Source of the DNA: an uncultured Mycoplasmatota bacterium
GTDB lineage: Bacteria > Bacillota_I > Bacilli_A > RF39 > UBA660
Assembly: GCA_900547995.1 (NCBI GenBank)
Contig: URIY01000019.1
Span: forward strand, 1-31,666
Length of the DNA stretch: 31,666 bases
Direction: 5' to 3'
Shown here: positions 1-7,451 of the stretch, piece by piece
How positions within the stretch are numbered: position 1 is the first letter of the stretch
Layout of the letters: each line of letters begins with the position of its first letter
Program-made: the position numbers and the translations under genes
The notes under the pieces: generated by a model
Told to the model about the DNA's origin: nothing
The model's input: only the letters and a program-made list of their open reading frames with translations
Database searches by the model: none

Positions 1-1122
1 TATTTTTTTATATATATTCCAAATAACATATGGGATCAAATATGAACCTATAAAAACACCTAAAATTCCTCCAACAATAGTAGCTAATAAAGAATAAATA
101 ACATATTTTAAAATAATATAAAAATTATTATAACCAAGTGACTTCAAAGTTCCATTTTCAGTTCTATCTTCTTCAATCATTCTCATCATAGAAATAAGAC
201 TAACTAATATCGCAATACCAAAAAATATTAAAGGAAACACATTACCTAGATTCTTAATATTATCACTAGCATTAATTAATTCTTTATAAGAATTGTTATC
301 AAGTCTATCATAAATGTACCAATGTGGTTTAACTAATTCATCTTCATTAATATCAATACCATATAATTTACTATCAGAAATTAATTTATTATATAATTCA
401 TCATATTTTTCTTCTTCTCTATTTTTTTTAACAACATTAATTTTTTTTACAAAATCATTAATAGAATTTTTATATTCTTTACTATTAGTAAGCATATCTA
501 CAGTATCATTAATTGTTACATACACAACACTATAATAATCACTTTTTAATAAATCACTCAAAGTATAAGCATAGTAATTAACTTTACCACTACCTAAATT
601 AGTACTAGGTCTTTCAGTAGAAAAATATAAAGGACTTATAACAGTACCCACTATTTTTTTATCTCCACCCAAAATATTAATATAATCACCAATACTTAAA
701 TTATTATCAAGAACCATCTTTTTTTCAACAACAATTTCTTGATTATTTTGAGGTAATCTTCCTTGCTCTAAATAAACTTTATTAATATTATCACTTAAAC
801 CTAGTACTTTAATTACATATTGTTCATTATTAATTTTTAAATATGTATCTTTTTCATAAGAACCTATAACTTTATCAATACCATCAATTTCAGATAAACT
901 ATCAACATCTTTATTGTTAAGTCCTAAATTAGATATAATCATAATATCATAAACATCATTATCATCATAAAATTTATCTAATGTTTTAAGCATATCTGGA
1001 CTACAAGCCTCAATTCCAGCATAAAAACCAATCCCAAGAAGAGCCATAAATAATAAAGATAAAAATCTTTTATAGTTTTGTCTAATTTTCATAAAAATAT
1101 GTTTAAATAACATAGTTTTCAT
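1..1122 (-). CDS. ABC transporter permease, MacB/FtsX type (partial, runs off window)
   Basis: The minus-strand frame is open from the ATG at 1122 to base 1 (374 codons) with no stop, so the C-terminus lies outside the window. The N-terminus (MKTMLFKHIFMKIRQNYKRF) is followed by a first membrane helix at about residues 19-35. A long extracytoplasmic region of about 240 residues follows, typical of a MacB periplasmic-core-like domain, then two hydrophobic segments near residues 300-320 and 345-370, where the FtsX domain begins. It starts one base after the stop of the ATPase gene upstream, so the two are very likely translationally coupled and form one exporter. Members of this family move lipoproteins, peptides or antimicrobial compounds out of the membrane; the substrate cannot be told here. 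Confident on family, not on substrate. Confidence 0.88.
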   Translation of the reverse strand, partial: MKTMLFKHIFMKIRQNYKRFLSLLFMALLGIGFYAGIEACSPDMLKTLDKFYDDNDVYDIMIISNLGLNNKDVDSLSEIDGIDKVIGSYEKDTYLKINNEQYVIKVLGLSDNINKVYLEQGRLPQNNQEIVVEKKMVLDNNLSIGDYINILGGDKKIVGTVISPLYFSTERPSTNLGSGKVNYYAYTLSDLLKSDYYSVVYVTINDTVDMLTNSKEYKNSINDFVKKINVVKKNREEEKYDELYNKLISDSKLYGIDINEDELVKPHWYIYDRLDNNSYKELINASDNIKNLGNVFPLIFFGIAILVSLISMMRMIEEDRTENGTLKSLGYNNFYIILKYVIYSLLATIVGGILGVFIGSYLIPYVIWNIYKKI

Positions 1123-1123
1123 A

Positions 1124-1825
1124 TTACCACTCTATATCCTTTATATCCATAGGTTTTTTATTAATAATAACATCACTTACTGCTCCATTTTTAAATTTAA
1201 TAACTTTATCAGCCATTGGGCAAATTGCAGAATTATGAGTGATAATTATTACCGTCATATGTTCTAATCTACAAGTATCTTGAAGTAATTTAAGTATCTG
1301 TTTACCAGTTATATAATCAAGCGCACCAGTAGGTTCATCACATAACAATAATTTAGGATTTTTACAAATCGCCCTAGCAATTGCAACTCTTTGTTGTTCT
1401 CCACCGCTAAGTTGGGCAGGAAAATTGTCTTTTCTATTACTAAGACCCACTTTATTTAAAATCTCATCTGGTTTTAATGAATTTTTACATAATTGAGTAG
1501 CTAATTCTACATTTTCAATAACTGTTAAATTTTGAATTAAATTATAAAATTGAAAAACAAAACCAATGTCATTTCTACGATATTTAATTAATTCTTTACC
1601 ATTTAGTTTATTAACACATTTACCATCAACAAAAACTTCACCACTAGTCAAATTATCCATTCCCCCTAAAATATTTAAACAAGTAGTTTTCCCAGCACCA
1701 GAAGGTCCTAAAATACAAACCAATTCTCCTTTATTTATTTTAAAAGAAGTATTTGAAAGTGCGTTAATTTCAACCTCTCCCATTTTATAAACTTTAAAAA
1801 CATTATTAAATTCAATATAAGCCAT
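1124..1825 (-). CDS. ABC transporter ATP-binding protein, LolD/MacB type
   Basis: This 233-aa cytoplasmic ATPase powers the neighbouring permease. All nucleotide-binding motifs are visible: Walker A GPSGAGKTT at residues 40-48, Q-loop Q92 (FVFQFYN), signature LSGGEQQ at 139-145, Walker B LLLCDEP at 159-165 followed by the D-loop, and the switch histidine H197 (IITHN). Length and motif spacing match the LolD/MacB/SalX group of ABC ATPases. The ATG at 1825 has AAAGGA about 7 bases upstream. The permease follows after a one-base gap. No two-component sensor genes or bacitracin-type regulators are seen within the window, so a link to peptide resistance is only a possibility. Confidence 0.95.
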   Translation of the reverse strand: MAYIEFNNVFKVYKMGEVEINALSNTSFKINKGELVCILGPSGAGKTTCLNILGGMDNLTSGEVFVDGKCVNKLNGKELIKYRRNDIGFVFQFYNLIQNLTVIENVELATQLCKNSLKPDEILNKVGLSNRKDNFPAQLSGGEQQRVAIARAICKNPKLLLCDEPTGALDYITGKQILKLLQDTCRLEHMTVIIITHNSAICPMADKVIKFKNGAVSDVIINKKPMDIKDIEW

Positions 1826-1840
1826 AATATATCCTTTCTT

Positions 1841-2683
1841 TTAAATATTCAAACTATTTTTAACTGACTCAGCTATTTTTCGTTTTTCTTTTGTGGGAAC
1901 AAATTTTTTAACAACAGAACTGTTCTTATTATTTCTAAGACCAACATATGCAAAAATACTAAAAACTAAAGCCCCAATAAAATTAACAAATAAATCCTTC
2001 ATAGTGTCATTTAAACCTATATCCAAATAACCGCCATCAACAACATACAATAACTTATTATCGATATCAAAAATTTCTGTCTTTCCAATATTATCAACAA
2101 TAATAGGTTTATTCACATTATCAGGATTTAAATAAACTGATGAAATATTAGTAATAAGAGTATCTTTCTGCATATCAAATTTCATAAACTTATCACCACC
2201 ATACTCAAAAAATTCCCATAAAATACCAATGGTCATTGAAAAGCAAAAAGCCACTAGGCAAAGATAAAACGGTGATAAATTAATATCTTTACTATTTTTA
2301 TTTAATAAATCAACTAAAGAAAAACCAACAGCAGTTGCTAAAAATCCATTTATTGTATGTAAACAAGTATCCCAATAAGGAATAATACCATAAAAATTAT
2401 TAATTTCGCCAAGTATTTCCGCAGAAAATATAAACAAATAAATACTTATTTCTAAACCGTCTGGCAAGGTAATTTCATATTTATTTTGAATAAATAATGG
2501 TGCAAATAATAAAACTAATGATAATAAACATAATAAAGCATTATTTAAATCTCCTCTTATTATTTGTAAAATCATACAAACTATAACTAAAAACCTAAGA
2601 ATTAAATATATAGCTAAAGAACTTCTTTTAGTTTCCTTATAAGCCATTTTAATCATTTTTTGCACATTAATTCTTTTTTGCAT
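1841..2683 (-). CDS. YjdF-like (DUF2238-type) multi-pass membrane protein
   Basis: A 280-aa membrane protein with about five to six helices. Conserved-looking features are WDTCLH near residue 105, followed by a glycine-containing helix, and ILWEFFEYGGDKF near 155-167. These match my memory of the DUF2238/YjdF family of inner-membrane proteins of unknown function. An insertion of about 60 polar residues lies between the last two helices. An upstream in-frame TTG at 2695 exists, but the ATG at 2683 is preferred because GAGGTG sits 4 bases before it and overlaps the TTG. A TATAAT hexamer lies at 2714-2719 on the same strand. The gene is 15 bases upstream of the ABC ATPase and may be co-transcribed with it. 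Function unknown. Confidence 0.72.
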   Translation of the reverse strand: MQKRINVQKMIKMAYKETKRSSLAIYLILRFLVIVCMILQIIRGDLNNALLCLLSLVLLFAPLFIQNKYEITLPDGLEISIYLFIFSAEILGEINNFYGIIPYWDTCLHTINGFLATAVGFSLVDLLNKNSKDINLSPFYLCLVAFCFSMTIGILWEFFEYGGDKFMKFDMQKDTLITNISSVYLNPDNVNKPIIVDNIGKTEIFDIDNKLLYVVDGGYLDIGLNDTMKDLFVNFIGALVFSIFAYVGLRNNKNSSVVKKFVPTKEKRKIAESVKNSLNI

Positions 2684-2695
2684 AAAACACCTCAA

Positions 2696-3296
2696 TAAAT
2701 AATATCTAACTTAATTATACTATTTAATTAACAAAAATTCTAGAACTATACTTAAATTTCTAACAAAATCTAAGTATCTGCGTTACCTTACGACTACACT
2801 TTTTATGTTTCATAAAAACTAAGTTTTTCCACAAACCAACATTGGATGTACTCCACTCAACTTTTTTATTTTCATTCTTATTTATTTTATATATTCTTTC
2901 ATATATTATTTTACATTTATTTTTATCCATTGAATACTATTATAAAATATTTGATACTTAAATTTAATTACAAAATTAATACATTATGATTCTTTTTAAC
3001 TTTGCAAATACTTACTTGTATAGTAGACTATCACTATCTAGTTATAAATTATAGAACAAAAAAAATATTAAAAATCATTAACAATTCTTAATACTTTATA
3101 ATTTAAATCAATGTTATTGTTTTACTTTTGGATATTTAATTTAAACAACATCACTTAAAACCATATCATAAACTCTAACATATAAAGAAATAATTTTTAT
3201 ATAAAGTACTATAAATTAAAAATTTTTATTAATTGCACTATCAATACCCATAATTAAAACTAAATATAAATCACCCTAAAAAGTATATAAAATTTA
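2696..3296. other. Gene-poor gap of about 600 bases
   Basis: No open frame with a ribosome site was found on either strand. The stretch holds a likely promoter for the YjdF-like gene (TATAAT on the minus strand at 2714-2719) and a degenerate repeat at 2752-2832 related to 5470-5553. The rest (2890-3290) is very AT-rich with short broken frames on both strands and looks like decayed sequence. No RNA gene was recognised. Confidence 0.6.
2752..2832 (+). repeat. Degenerate copy of the repeat at 5470-5553
   Basis: By eye this aligns with 5470-5553 through shared blocks: TTAAATTTCTAAC, then GTTACCT-ACG, TACACTTTTT, TGTTTCAT, and an AAAC-CTAA-like block followed by TCCAC. In the other copy these blocks build a rho-independent terminator. 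Here the stem is degraded (AAGTATCTGCG against ACTACACTT), and there is no plus-strand gene upstream to terminate. It may be a dispersed element or the remnant of a lost gene end. Confidence 0.5.
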
Positions 3297-4028
3297 TTAT
3301 TGAGCAGTAAAACCTCCATCAATAGATATAATAGCACCAGTTATAAATGTTGCTTCATCACTAAGTAAATAACAAATTAAACTAGCTATTTCTACATCTT
3401 TACCTAGTCTACCTATAGGAAGTTGATTAGCCATAGCATTCTTAGCCTCATCAGGAACCATAGCTAAAATCGGAGTATCAACATAACCAGGAGCAATAGC
3501 ATTAACTCTAATATTATTACGAGCATAAGTAAGAGCCAAAGATCTAGTCATTTGATTAATAGCACCTTTACTAGCAGAATAAGCAAAACTCATAGTCGTA
3601 CCAACTAAACCATACATTGATGATGTATTAACTATGGCGCCTTTACCATTTTTAAGCATTTCACTAATTACATATTTATTCATTAAAAATATACCCGTTT
3701 GATTGACACCTATAACTTTATTCCATTCATCAATGCTAACCTCATGAGCCTTATTTGGCCCTCCACCAATACCAGCATTTGCAACTAAATAATCAATATG
3801 GCCAAATTTTTCCATAATCTTACTTATAGTTTCTTGAACATTTGTATCACATGAAACATCACATCTAATTCCAATACAATTTTTGCTTAAATTTTTAGCA
3901 ATATCATTTACACCCTCATTCCAATCAACTAAAACAACTTTAGCGCCTTCATTTAGTAACTTTTTTGCAGTCGCAAGACCAATTCCACTTGCTCCCCCTG
4001 TTATTATTGCCACTTTTTCATTAAACAT
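3297..4028 (-). CDS. Short-chain dehydrogenase/reductase (FabG-like)
   Basis: A 243-aa classical SDR, NAD(P)-dependent and cytoplasmic. The Rossmann motif GGASGIG is at residues 11-17, the NAG motif at 84-86, the catalytic serine in NTSSMYG at about 137, and Y150-x3-K154 in YSASK. The C-terminal ITGAIISIDGGF is the usual SDR ending. D35 after the second strand (VVLVDW) suggests NAD preference, by the family rule. The substrate cannot be assigned; members include 3-oxoacyl-ACP reductases and sugar dehydrogenases. The start ATG has AGGAGTGA upstream. It lies 36 bases downstream of the nuclease gene on the same strand and probably ends that operon. No fatty-acid genes are adjacent, so a FabG role is not supported by context. 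Confidence 0.92.
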   Translation of the reverse strand: MFNEKVAIITGGASGIGLATAKKLLNEGAKVVLVDWNEGVNDIAKNLSKNCIGIRCDVSCDTNVQETISKIMEKFGHIDYLVANAGIGGGPNKAHEVSIDEWNKVIGVNQTGIFLMNKYVISEMLKNGKGAIVNTSSMYGLVGTTMSFAYSASKGAINQMTRSLALTYARNNIRVNAIAPGYVDTPILAMVPDEAKNAMANQLPIGRLGKDVEIASLICYLLSDEATFITGAIISIDGGFTAQ

Positions 4029-4064
4029 CTAATATCACTCCTTTTTTATTATGTTTAATATTTA

Positions 4065-4748
4065 TTATTTTAAACTACTATCCCCTGTTTTATAATCTAT
4101 TTCTATTCCATTTTGGATATTATAAACAAATACATTAAATAAAATACCTTTACCATTATCTTCAACTGATTTAGCTTCAATTGTTACACCACTAGCTAGC
4201 AAATTATTTTTTTCGTATATTGGAGTTACACGATATAATACATGATTTCCTGTTTTTTTTATATAATCAGCAACTCTATTTTCAAAATCAAGCATTCCTT
4301 TAGTATTCATTTGCCTTGTACAAGTAATTAAATTCTTTGAATTAGCATTTTCTCCGGTTAATTGATAACCAATTAAATGACATCTATTATACAAATATTT
4401 GCCATCTATATTATCATACTTGACAGTATGCCATCCACTAGGTTTAATCATCCCAATTGACCCTCTTTTTTCCGTAGGCATTAAATCTTTACCAATATTA
4501 GCAAAAGCAACTCCAGCTCTTCCTAAACTATCGAGTTCTCTATAATTTTCAAAAGACTTACTAGTATCGATATCATCACTAAATAACGGAATATTTCCAT
4601 TAACTTCAATATAATAATAGCCATTAAACTCAGGTACGCTAACATCTGAAGGTAATGCTAAACTTTCTTTATTAATATAATTATAATTGTAAAATACAAT
4701 CATAATAATTAAACTTAAAATGAATATAAAACTACTTTTCTTTTTCAT
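4065..4748 (-). CDS. DNA/RNA non-specific endonuclease, EndA-like, membrane-anchored
   Basis: A secreted or membrane-tethered nuclease of the beta-beta-alpha-metal (NUC) class. The N-terminus MKKKSSFIFILSLIIMIVFY is a signal anchor. The catalytic block reads YNRCHLIGYQLTG, where the histidine (H124 in this numbering) matches the general base of DRGH-type nucleases, followed by the metal-site asparagine region KNLITCTRQMN. Streptococcal EndA has DRGH; NRCH is the variant I recall in many Bacillota homologues, so it is not evidence of inactivity. An in-frame ATG at 4766 would add six residues. Neither start has a clear ribosome site; 4748 is chosen for its typical charged signal-peptide start. 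It follows the 75-aa gene after a short gap and precedes the SDR. In relatives such enzymes degrade one DNA strand during uptake or digest extracellular DNA; the role here is inference. Confidence 0.85.
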   Translation of the reverse strand: MKKKSSFIFILSLIIMIVFYNYNYINKESLALPSDVSVPEFNGYYYIEVNGNIPLFSDDIDTSKSFENYRELDSLGRAGVAFANIGKDLMPTEKRGSIGMIKPSGWHTVKYDNIDGKYLYNRCHLIGYQLTGENANSKNLITCTRQMNTKGMLDFENRVADYIKKTGNHVLYRVTPIYEKNNLLASGVTIEAKSVEDNGKGILFNVFVYNIQNGIEIDYKTGDSSLK

Positions 4749-4786
4749 AATAAAATTATAAAACATTAATCAAAATAAAAAAAGAA

Positions 4787-5014
4787 CTAACATCTTTTAC
4801 TTAACAATATTTTACTTTTTTTATACGCATACCTATATTCTTTATCACTAAAAACCTCACTATTTCCACATTCATTAATTAAGACTTCTAAACTAATATC
4901 ATTTTCATTAAATAAAACTCTGTTAGCTTCTAATTCAAAACAAAATCTTTCAATTAAGTGGTCCATAGCAAGTTTATGACTTAATTCACAATATAACTCA
5001 ATTTTATCCTTCAT
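4787..5014 (-). CDS. Small acidic protein of unknown function, first gene of nuclease operon
   Basis: A 75-aa cytoplasmic protein (MKDKIELYCELSHKLAMDHL...), rich in Glu, with two or more predicted helices, no signal peptide and three cysteines. I do not recognise a family. The ATG at 5014 is chosen over the in-frame ATG at 5041 because GGAGG ends 4 bases upstream of it, and the -10 hexamer at 5032-5037 would place the transcript start near 5025, downstream of the longer start. It is the first gene of a likely operon with the EndA-like nuclease and the SDR, and is divergent from an XRE-type regulator. Context would fit a regulator partner or a nuclease-protective protein, but nothing in the sequence proves either. 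Confidence 0.6.
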   Translation of the reverse strand: MKDKIELYCELSHKLAMDHLIERFCFELEANRVLFNENDISLEVLINECGNSEVFSDKEYRYAYKKSKILLSKRC

Positions 5015-5031
5015 AATTCCTCCACTTTGAT

Positions 5032-5040
5032 AGTATAGCA
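5032..5040 (-). promoter_or_regulatory. Extended -10 promoter for the 75-aa gene operon
   Basis: On the minus strand the bases read TGCTATACT, an extended -10 (TGn plus TATACT). The 35 region at 17-bp spacing falls on 5055-5060, inside the left arm of the inverted repeat 5053-5087. A start near 5025 gives a leader of about 11 bases that consists mainly of the GGAGG ribosome site. Confidence 0.55.
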
Positions 5041-5052
5041 TAATCTATCTAA

Positions 5053-5087
5053 AATTTGCATAAAAAAATAACAATTTTACGCAAATT
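5053..5087. promoter_or_regulatory. 13-bp inverted repeat, probable operator between divergent genes
   Basis: The left arm AATTTGCATAAAA (5053-5065) and right arm TTTTACGCAAATT (5075-5087) are complementary at 12 of 13 positions, with a 9-base spacer. The repeat lies between the small-protein operon (minus) and the XRE-type regulator (plus). It covers the expected 35 region of the minus promoter. The obvious candidate binder is the adjacent regulator. Confidence 0.6.
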
Positions 5088-5102
5088 GTGTCAATAAGTG
5101 GC

Positions 5103-5130
5103 TTGTAAATTATTATATTCATGTGATAAT
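5103..5130 (+). promoter_or_regulatory. Promoter of the XRE-type regulator
   Basis: TTGTAA at 5103-5108 and GATAAT at 5125-5130 with 16 bases between them. TGT just before the -10 gives an extended -10. The ATG follows at 5150. Confidence 0.5.
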
Positions 5131-5149
5131 ATATCTGAGGTGTAAATAT

Positions 5150-5458
5150 ATGGCAATTTATAGTTATCAAGAATTACAAGAAAAAATTTCAAAATGCAAC
5201 AATAATGACTTATACAACAGAATTTGTAAAAACATTAAAAAATTAAGAAAAGAAAAGTATAAGGAGTTTAAAAAAAATTACGCTAACAGCACAATAAATC
5301 CTTATACTACAGAAAACATTGCAGCATTATTAGATTATAACCATACTCATTACAAGAGATTTGAAAGTGATAATGACTCAACTAAAAAAATTCCATTAAA
5401 AAAGATTGTTCTTTTATCTATTATTCTAGATACTTCTATTGAAGATTTAATGAAATAA
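5150..5458 (+). CDS. XRE-type helix-turn-helix transcriptional regulator
   Basis: A 102-aa DNA-binding protein. The N-terminal 20 residues are helical. From about residue 24 the pattern is that of an XRE/Cro-C1 domain: ICKNIKKLRKEKYKEF (helix 1), then TTENIAALLDYNHTHYKRFES (helix-turn-helix and recognition helix), then IPLKKIVLLSIILDTSIEDLM, a typical closing helix pair. An insertion of about 10 polar residues separates helix 1 from the helix-turn-helix. A GTG start at 5123 is possible, but the ATG at 5150 has TGAGGTG seven bases upstream and lies properly downstream of the -10. It is divergent from the nuclease operon across a 13-bp inverted repeat, so autoregulation and control of that operon are likely (inference). 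A terminator follows. Confidence 0.8.
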   Translation: MAIYSYQELQEKISKCNNNDLYNRICKNIKKLRKEKYKEFKKNYANSTINPYTTENIAALLDYNHTHYKRFESDNDSTKKIPLKKIVLLSIILDTSIEDLMK

Positions 5459-5469
5459 GTAGAATATAA

Positions 5470-5553
5470 TTTAAATTTCTAACGAAATAAAGGATAAGTG
5501 TTACCTCACGGTACACTTTTTTTTGTTTCATTGAAACCTAAAGCCTATCCACG
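5470..5553 (+). repeat. Repeat related to 2752-2832, contains a terminator
   Basis: Shares ordered blocks with 2752-2832 (see that entry). In this copy the central part forms a good hairpin with a T-run. Confidence 0.5.
5496..5524 (+). terminator. Rho-independent terminator of the XRE-type gene
   Basis: Stem AAGTGT-T-ACC paired with GGT-ACACTT around a TCAC loop, with one bulged T, followed by an unbroken T-run to 5524. It lies about 40 bases after the regulator stop codon. Confidence 0.8.
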
Positions 5554-5690
5554 ATAAATTTTGAATAATCGTCGCCTACTTATATTAATTTTATTTATTT
5601 ATATTAAATAACTTTTCATATACATTTTTAAGTCTTCAAACATTATATAAATTGTTGAAATCAAACTAGCGATAAAAAATTAGTTAAACA

Positions 5691-6284
5691 CTACAAAATT
5701 ATATTAAAATTTTGATAATATTCTTCTAAAGTAATATTTTCTTCATATATTTTCTTAGCTAACTTAGGTCCAACAAATCTAAAATGCCACGGTTCAAATT
5801 TGTATCCAGTTATATGTTCTTTTCCTTTTGGATATCTAAGTATAAAGCCATATTTCCAACAATTATTTTTAAGCCAAATTGCCTCTTTATCATCTTCTTT
5901 TACATCATCATTATATATACCATTTTCATAATAAGCAAAATCTACTGCTAAACCGGTTTGATGTTCAGAAGTTCCAGGTAGTGCTACTAATTTATAGGCT
6001 TCGTCTCCTTTTTCCTTAATTAATGCATTCAAAACAACTTTCTGATAATTATAGCTACGATATCCACTATCAACAATTAAAGGTAAACCTAATGAATGTG
6101 CATCCCTAAGTAATTTGTCAATATATTTTTTTATATCTTGTCTAAGCATAGGCTTTAAACTAGCATCTTTATACTTATGAAAATTATTTTCATTTTTATC
6201 TACAACATACATCTTTAAAGGAACATATTTACTATCTAACGGATTATCTTTATTTACTAAAACAGTTATATCTAATTCTTTCAT
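5691..6284 (-). CDS. VanY-like D-alanyl-D-alanine carboxypeptidase (peptidase M15B)
   Basis: A 197-aa zinc peptidase that would trim the terminal D-Ala from peptidoglycan precursors or stem peptides. Conserved blocks are visible: DSGYRSYNYQ at 72-81, SEHQTGLAVDF at 106-116 with zinc ligands H108 and D115, and FEPWHFRF at 163-170 with E164 and ligand H167. The protein starts directly with the enzymatic region and has no signal peptide or membrane segment. It is thus either cytoplasmic like VanX-type dipeptidases or exported in a way not visible here. The ATG at 6284 has AGGGTG six bases upstream. The alcohol dehydrogenase gene precedes it, with a hairpin in between, so it may be transcribed separately. 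No other vancomycin-resistance genes are near, so a resistance role is not implied. Confidence 0.88.
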   Translation of the reverse strand: MKELDITVLVNKDNPLDSKYVPLKMYVVDKNENNFHKYKDASLKPMLRQDIKKYIDKLLRDAHSLGLPLIVDSGYRSYNYQKVVLNALIKEKGDEAYKLVALPGTSEHQTGLAVDFAYYENGIYNDDVKEDDKEAIWLKNNCWKYGFILRYPKGKEHITGYKFEPWHFRFVGPKLAKKIYEENITLEEYYQNFNIIL

Positions 6285-6313
6285 TACAACACCCTAATTT
6301 ATTTTATGTATTT

Positions 6314-6340
6314 AAAAACCTAACGGTTAAAGTTAGGTTT
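6314..6340 (-). terminator. Terminator after the alcohol dehydrogenase gene
   Basis: A perfect 9-bp stem on the minus strand (AAACCTAAC with GTTAGGTTT, 7-base loop) followed by two more Ts, so only five consecutive Ts. The dehydrogenase stop codon overlaps the stem. A moderate terminator. Confidence 0.65.
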
Positions 6341-7364
6341 ATTTATTTGGATCTACAATTATTTTAATTGCTGAATCCTTACCATTAGTTAAGCGTTCAT
6401 ATGCTTTTTGAACACCATCTAAAGGCACTACATCATCAACAAATTTCATAACATTAAGTTTACGATCAGCAATTAAATCAATACAAGATTTAAATTCATC
6501 ATAAGTATAAGCAATAGCACCTTGTACAACCAATTCCTTCATAACGGCCATTACAGTATAAGTAGGTACTGCATCAGTTGCAACACCAACTAATACTACA
6601 ATGCCACCAGGTTTAACCAAAGTAATTGCACTATTAACGGCAGCGCTATTACCAACACATTCAATTACAACATCAAATCCGCCATGAGTTTTTTCCATCA
6701 TCTTTGGAACTAAATCTGAATCCAAGGCATTATACCATTCATCTGCAACACCGAGTTTTACACTCTTTCTTCCTCTTTCTTCATTAGTTTCTGTTAAAAT
6801 TACTCTACTAGCACCTTCAAGTTTAGCAAACATTGCTGATACTAAACCAATAATTCCACCACCAATAACTAAAACATCATCTCCAACAGCAATTCTTCCC
6901 AAATGAGCAGCATGAAGACCAACCGCCGTAGGTTCAACCATTGCCACTTCTTCATCTTTCATATCATCAGGAACTTTAATTACCATATCACTTCTAACAG
7001 CAATACGACTTGTAAGACCTCCAGGATTATCAATTGAAAGTCCCAATGCTTCACTCCATGTTTTACTACAATATTGAACTTCTCCTTTACGGCAAGCCTC
7101 ACATTCACCACACGGTGATATTGGCAAAGCTGTTACTCTATCCCCTACTTGTAAATCAAGTCTATCTCCAGGATCAACGACACGACCACAAAACTCATGT
7201 CCCATTACTAAACCTTTAGGTTCACCATTAACCCAATAATGAATATCAGAACCACAAATACCAGATTTTAATACATCAATAATTACTTTTTTACCATCTG
7301 CAACTGGTTCTTTTATTTCTTTAATTTCAAATTGTTTAACACCTTTAATTGCACATGCTTTCAT
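6339..7364 (-). CDS. Zinc-dependent alcohol/polyol dehydrogenase (MDR family)
   Basis: A 341-aa medium-chain dehydrogenase, cytoplasmic, NAD(P)-linked. The catalytic zinc ligands are seen at C37 (GICGSD) and H56-E57 (MGHEF), with the later VEPTAVG block. The structural zinc loop has four cysteines, C85, C88, C91 and C99. The Rossmann glycine motif is GGGIIG at 168-173. E/D pattern after the second Rossmann strand (VILTETNEE) suggests NAD. The family includes sorbitol, threonine and butanediol dehydrogenases; the substrate is not decidable. The longer in-frame start at 7433 is rejected: the ATG at 7364 has AGAGGTGA seven bases upstream and begins the conserved MKACAIKG. Flanked by MscS upstream and VanY downstream, with terminators on both sides, so it is probably monocistronic. 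Confidence 0.93.
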   Translation of the reverse strand: MKACAIKGVKQFEIKEIKEPVADGKKVIIDVLKSGICGSDIHYWVNGEPKGLVMGHEFCGRVVDPGDRLDLQVGDRVTALPISPCGECEACRKGEVQYCSKTWSEALGLSIDNPGGLTSRIAVRSDMVIKVPDDMKDEEVAMVEPTAVGLHAAHLGRIAVGDDVLVIGGGIIGLVSAMFAKLEGASRVILTETNEERGRKSVKLGVADEWYNALDSDLVPKMMEKTHGGFDVVIECVGNSAAVNSAITLVKPGGIVVLVGVATDAVPTYTVMAVMKELVVQGAIAYTYDEFKSCIDLIADRKLNVMKFVDDVVPLDGVQKAYERLTNGKDSAIKIIVDPNK

Positions 7365-7422
7365 AAAATTCACCTCTACTATAGTATAAGTATACCACCT
7401 TTTATAACAAAACAACAGCAAC

Positions 7423-7451
7423 AAAAAAAACAATTTACAAATTAATGTAAA
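7423..7451 (-). terminator. Terminator after the MscS gene
   Basis: On the minus strand, stem TTTACA with TGTAAA around a 6-base loop, followed by TTG and eight Ts. It begins immediately after the MscS stop codon at 7452. The stem is short and AT-only except one pair, but the T-run is long. Confidence 0.6.

Noticed and set aside
2773..2811. Bases resembling the 3' end of 16S rRNA (GTCGTAAGGTAACG on the minus strand)
   Set aside because: The likeness covers only about 14 bases with a gap; no other rRNA sequence is near, and the same spot aligns with the terminator repeat at 5470-5553.
5066..5094. TTGACA at 5089-5094 on the minus strand as promoter of the 75-aa gene
   Set aside because: The matching -10 at 17 bases is TTATTT, poor; the extended -10 at 5032-5040 fits the gene start better.
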